Shown: positions 41,793 to 42,227 of the stretch, one piece after another
Layout of the letters: each line of letters starts with the position of its first letter
Position numbering within the stretch: position 1 is the first letter of the stretch
NCBI RefSeq assembly: GCF_003336425.1
Contig: NZ_QEIO01000036.1
Span: 1 to 42,227 of the forward strand
Length of the DNA: 42,227 nt
Reading direction: 5' to 3'
From: Marinitenerispora sediminis
GTDB lineage: Bacteria > Actinomycetota > Actinomycetes > Streptosporangiales > Streptosporangiaceae
The notes under the pieces: model-generated
Databases searched by the model: none
Seen by the model: only the letters and a program-made list of their open reading frames with translations
Told to the model about the DNA's origin: nothing
Translations under genes and position numbers: made by a program

Positions 41793-42227
41793 GCCGCCGA
41801 TTGTGCCGCCGGGTGGGAGCGGACGCCACCGCGTTCCCGTCCGGGTGCCGACGAAGACGGGCGGCCCGCCGTGGTGCGGTTCCACCGCCCGCCGCCGACC
41901 GGGCACACGGAGAAGCGGAGCCCCGGCGGTGGCGGTGCGGGATGGCGGGGGCAAGCGGTGCCGGAGCGGTGCGGCTGGCCGCGCCGGAGCCGGCCCGCCC
42001 CGCGCGAAGCGGCCGGGACCGCCCCTGCGCAGCTGTTCCGTGCGGGGAGGGCGGGGCCGCCGCTCCGCCGGCTGGCCGCGCCGGGAGGGCGGAGGAGCCG
42101 AGCGTGGCCGCCCCTACCGGAAGCGGTCGGAGGCGGTCGGCGCCGGTCGGTGGCCGCGCCGCTCGCCTGCGAGCTTCGGGGGCTGCTCCGCCGGGCGAGC
42201 GGGTGGGACGTCGGTGCTTCGCGGGGC
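41793..42227. other. Last 435 bp, no gene seen
   Basis: No convincing ORF reaches into this stretch on either strand apart from GC-shadow frames. The only structure I note is CCGCTCGCC (42159-42167) facing GGCGAGCGG (42194-42202), a long-loop hairpin that may belong to the end of a gene beyond the window. Confidence 0.4.

Overview
The window is 42.2 kb of very GC-rich DNA with strong G/C third-position use. The gene order (folC-DUF4233-ndk-mreBCD-mrdA-rodA-radical SAM-DUF2344-rne-rplU-rpmA-obgE-proB-proA-nadD-rsfS) is that of a mycelial or rod-shaped actinobacterium. Many GTG starts, DUF5753-type regulators and secreted LVIVD/DUF305 proteins suggest Streptosporangiales, perhaps Nocardiopsaceae. 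The genus is an inference.

Layout. 1-297 is the 3' end of clpX. 354-5358 is an accessory block: a two-component system, a divergent anchored secreted protein, a DUF305 lipoprotein and a divergent LVIVD-repeat secreted protein. valS, which commonly lies between clpX and folC in this phylum, is absent here. 5636-8230 is folC-DUF4233-ndk, with an unusual array of about eleven short imperfect palindromes just before ndk. 8475-14956 is the cell-elongation cluster mreB, mreC, mreD, mrdA (PBP2) and rodA. 15075-22177 holds the radical SAM/DUF2344 pair, an RNase E/G with long low-complexity arms, and ribosomal proteins L21 and L27. 22316-26391 is obgE, proB and proA.

26392-29147 looks like an insertion in the conserved order: about 1 kb of apparently non-coding DNA with a 15-bp tandem repeat, then a small protein, an XRE/DUF5753 regulator and another small protein. 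An M48 peptidase on the minus strand follows, then nadD, rsfS and a histidine phosphatase. Two identical tRNA-Ala(GGC) genes, each with a terminator, lie at 32595-32977. The right part holds a double-DUF427 protein, a DinG/XPD-like helicase, a zinc-ribbon-like protein, an AI-2E family permease, two conserved proteins of unknown function transcribed divergently around an inverted repeat, a glutamate racemase-like enzyme, and a small protein that resembles domain IV of elongation factor G alone.

How the genes work together. MreBCD, PBP2 and RodA form the elongasome that builds lateral or spore wall. RNase E/G, L21, L27, Obg and RsfS serve RNA turnover and ribosome assembly. ProB and ProA make proline, NadD makes NAD, and FolC makes polyglutamylated folates. 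Most transcription units end in long perfect GC-rich hairpins, usually without a T tract. The items I find most worth following up are the palindrome array before ndk and the solitary EF-G domain IV-like protein coupled to a racemase.
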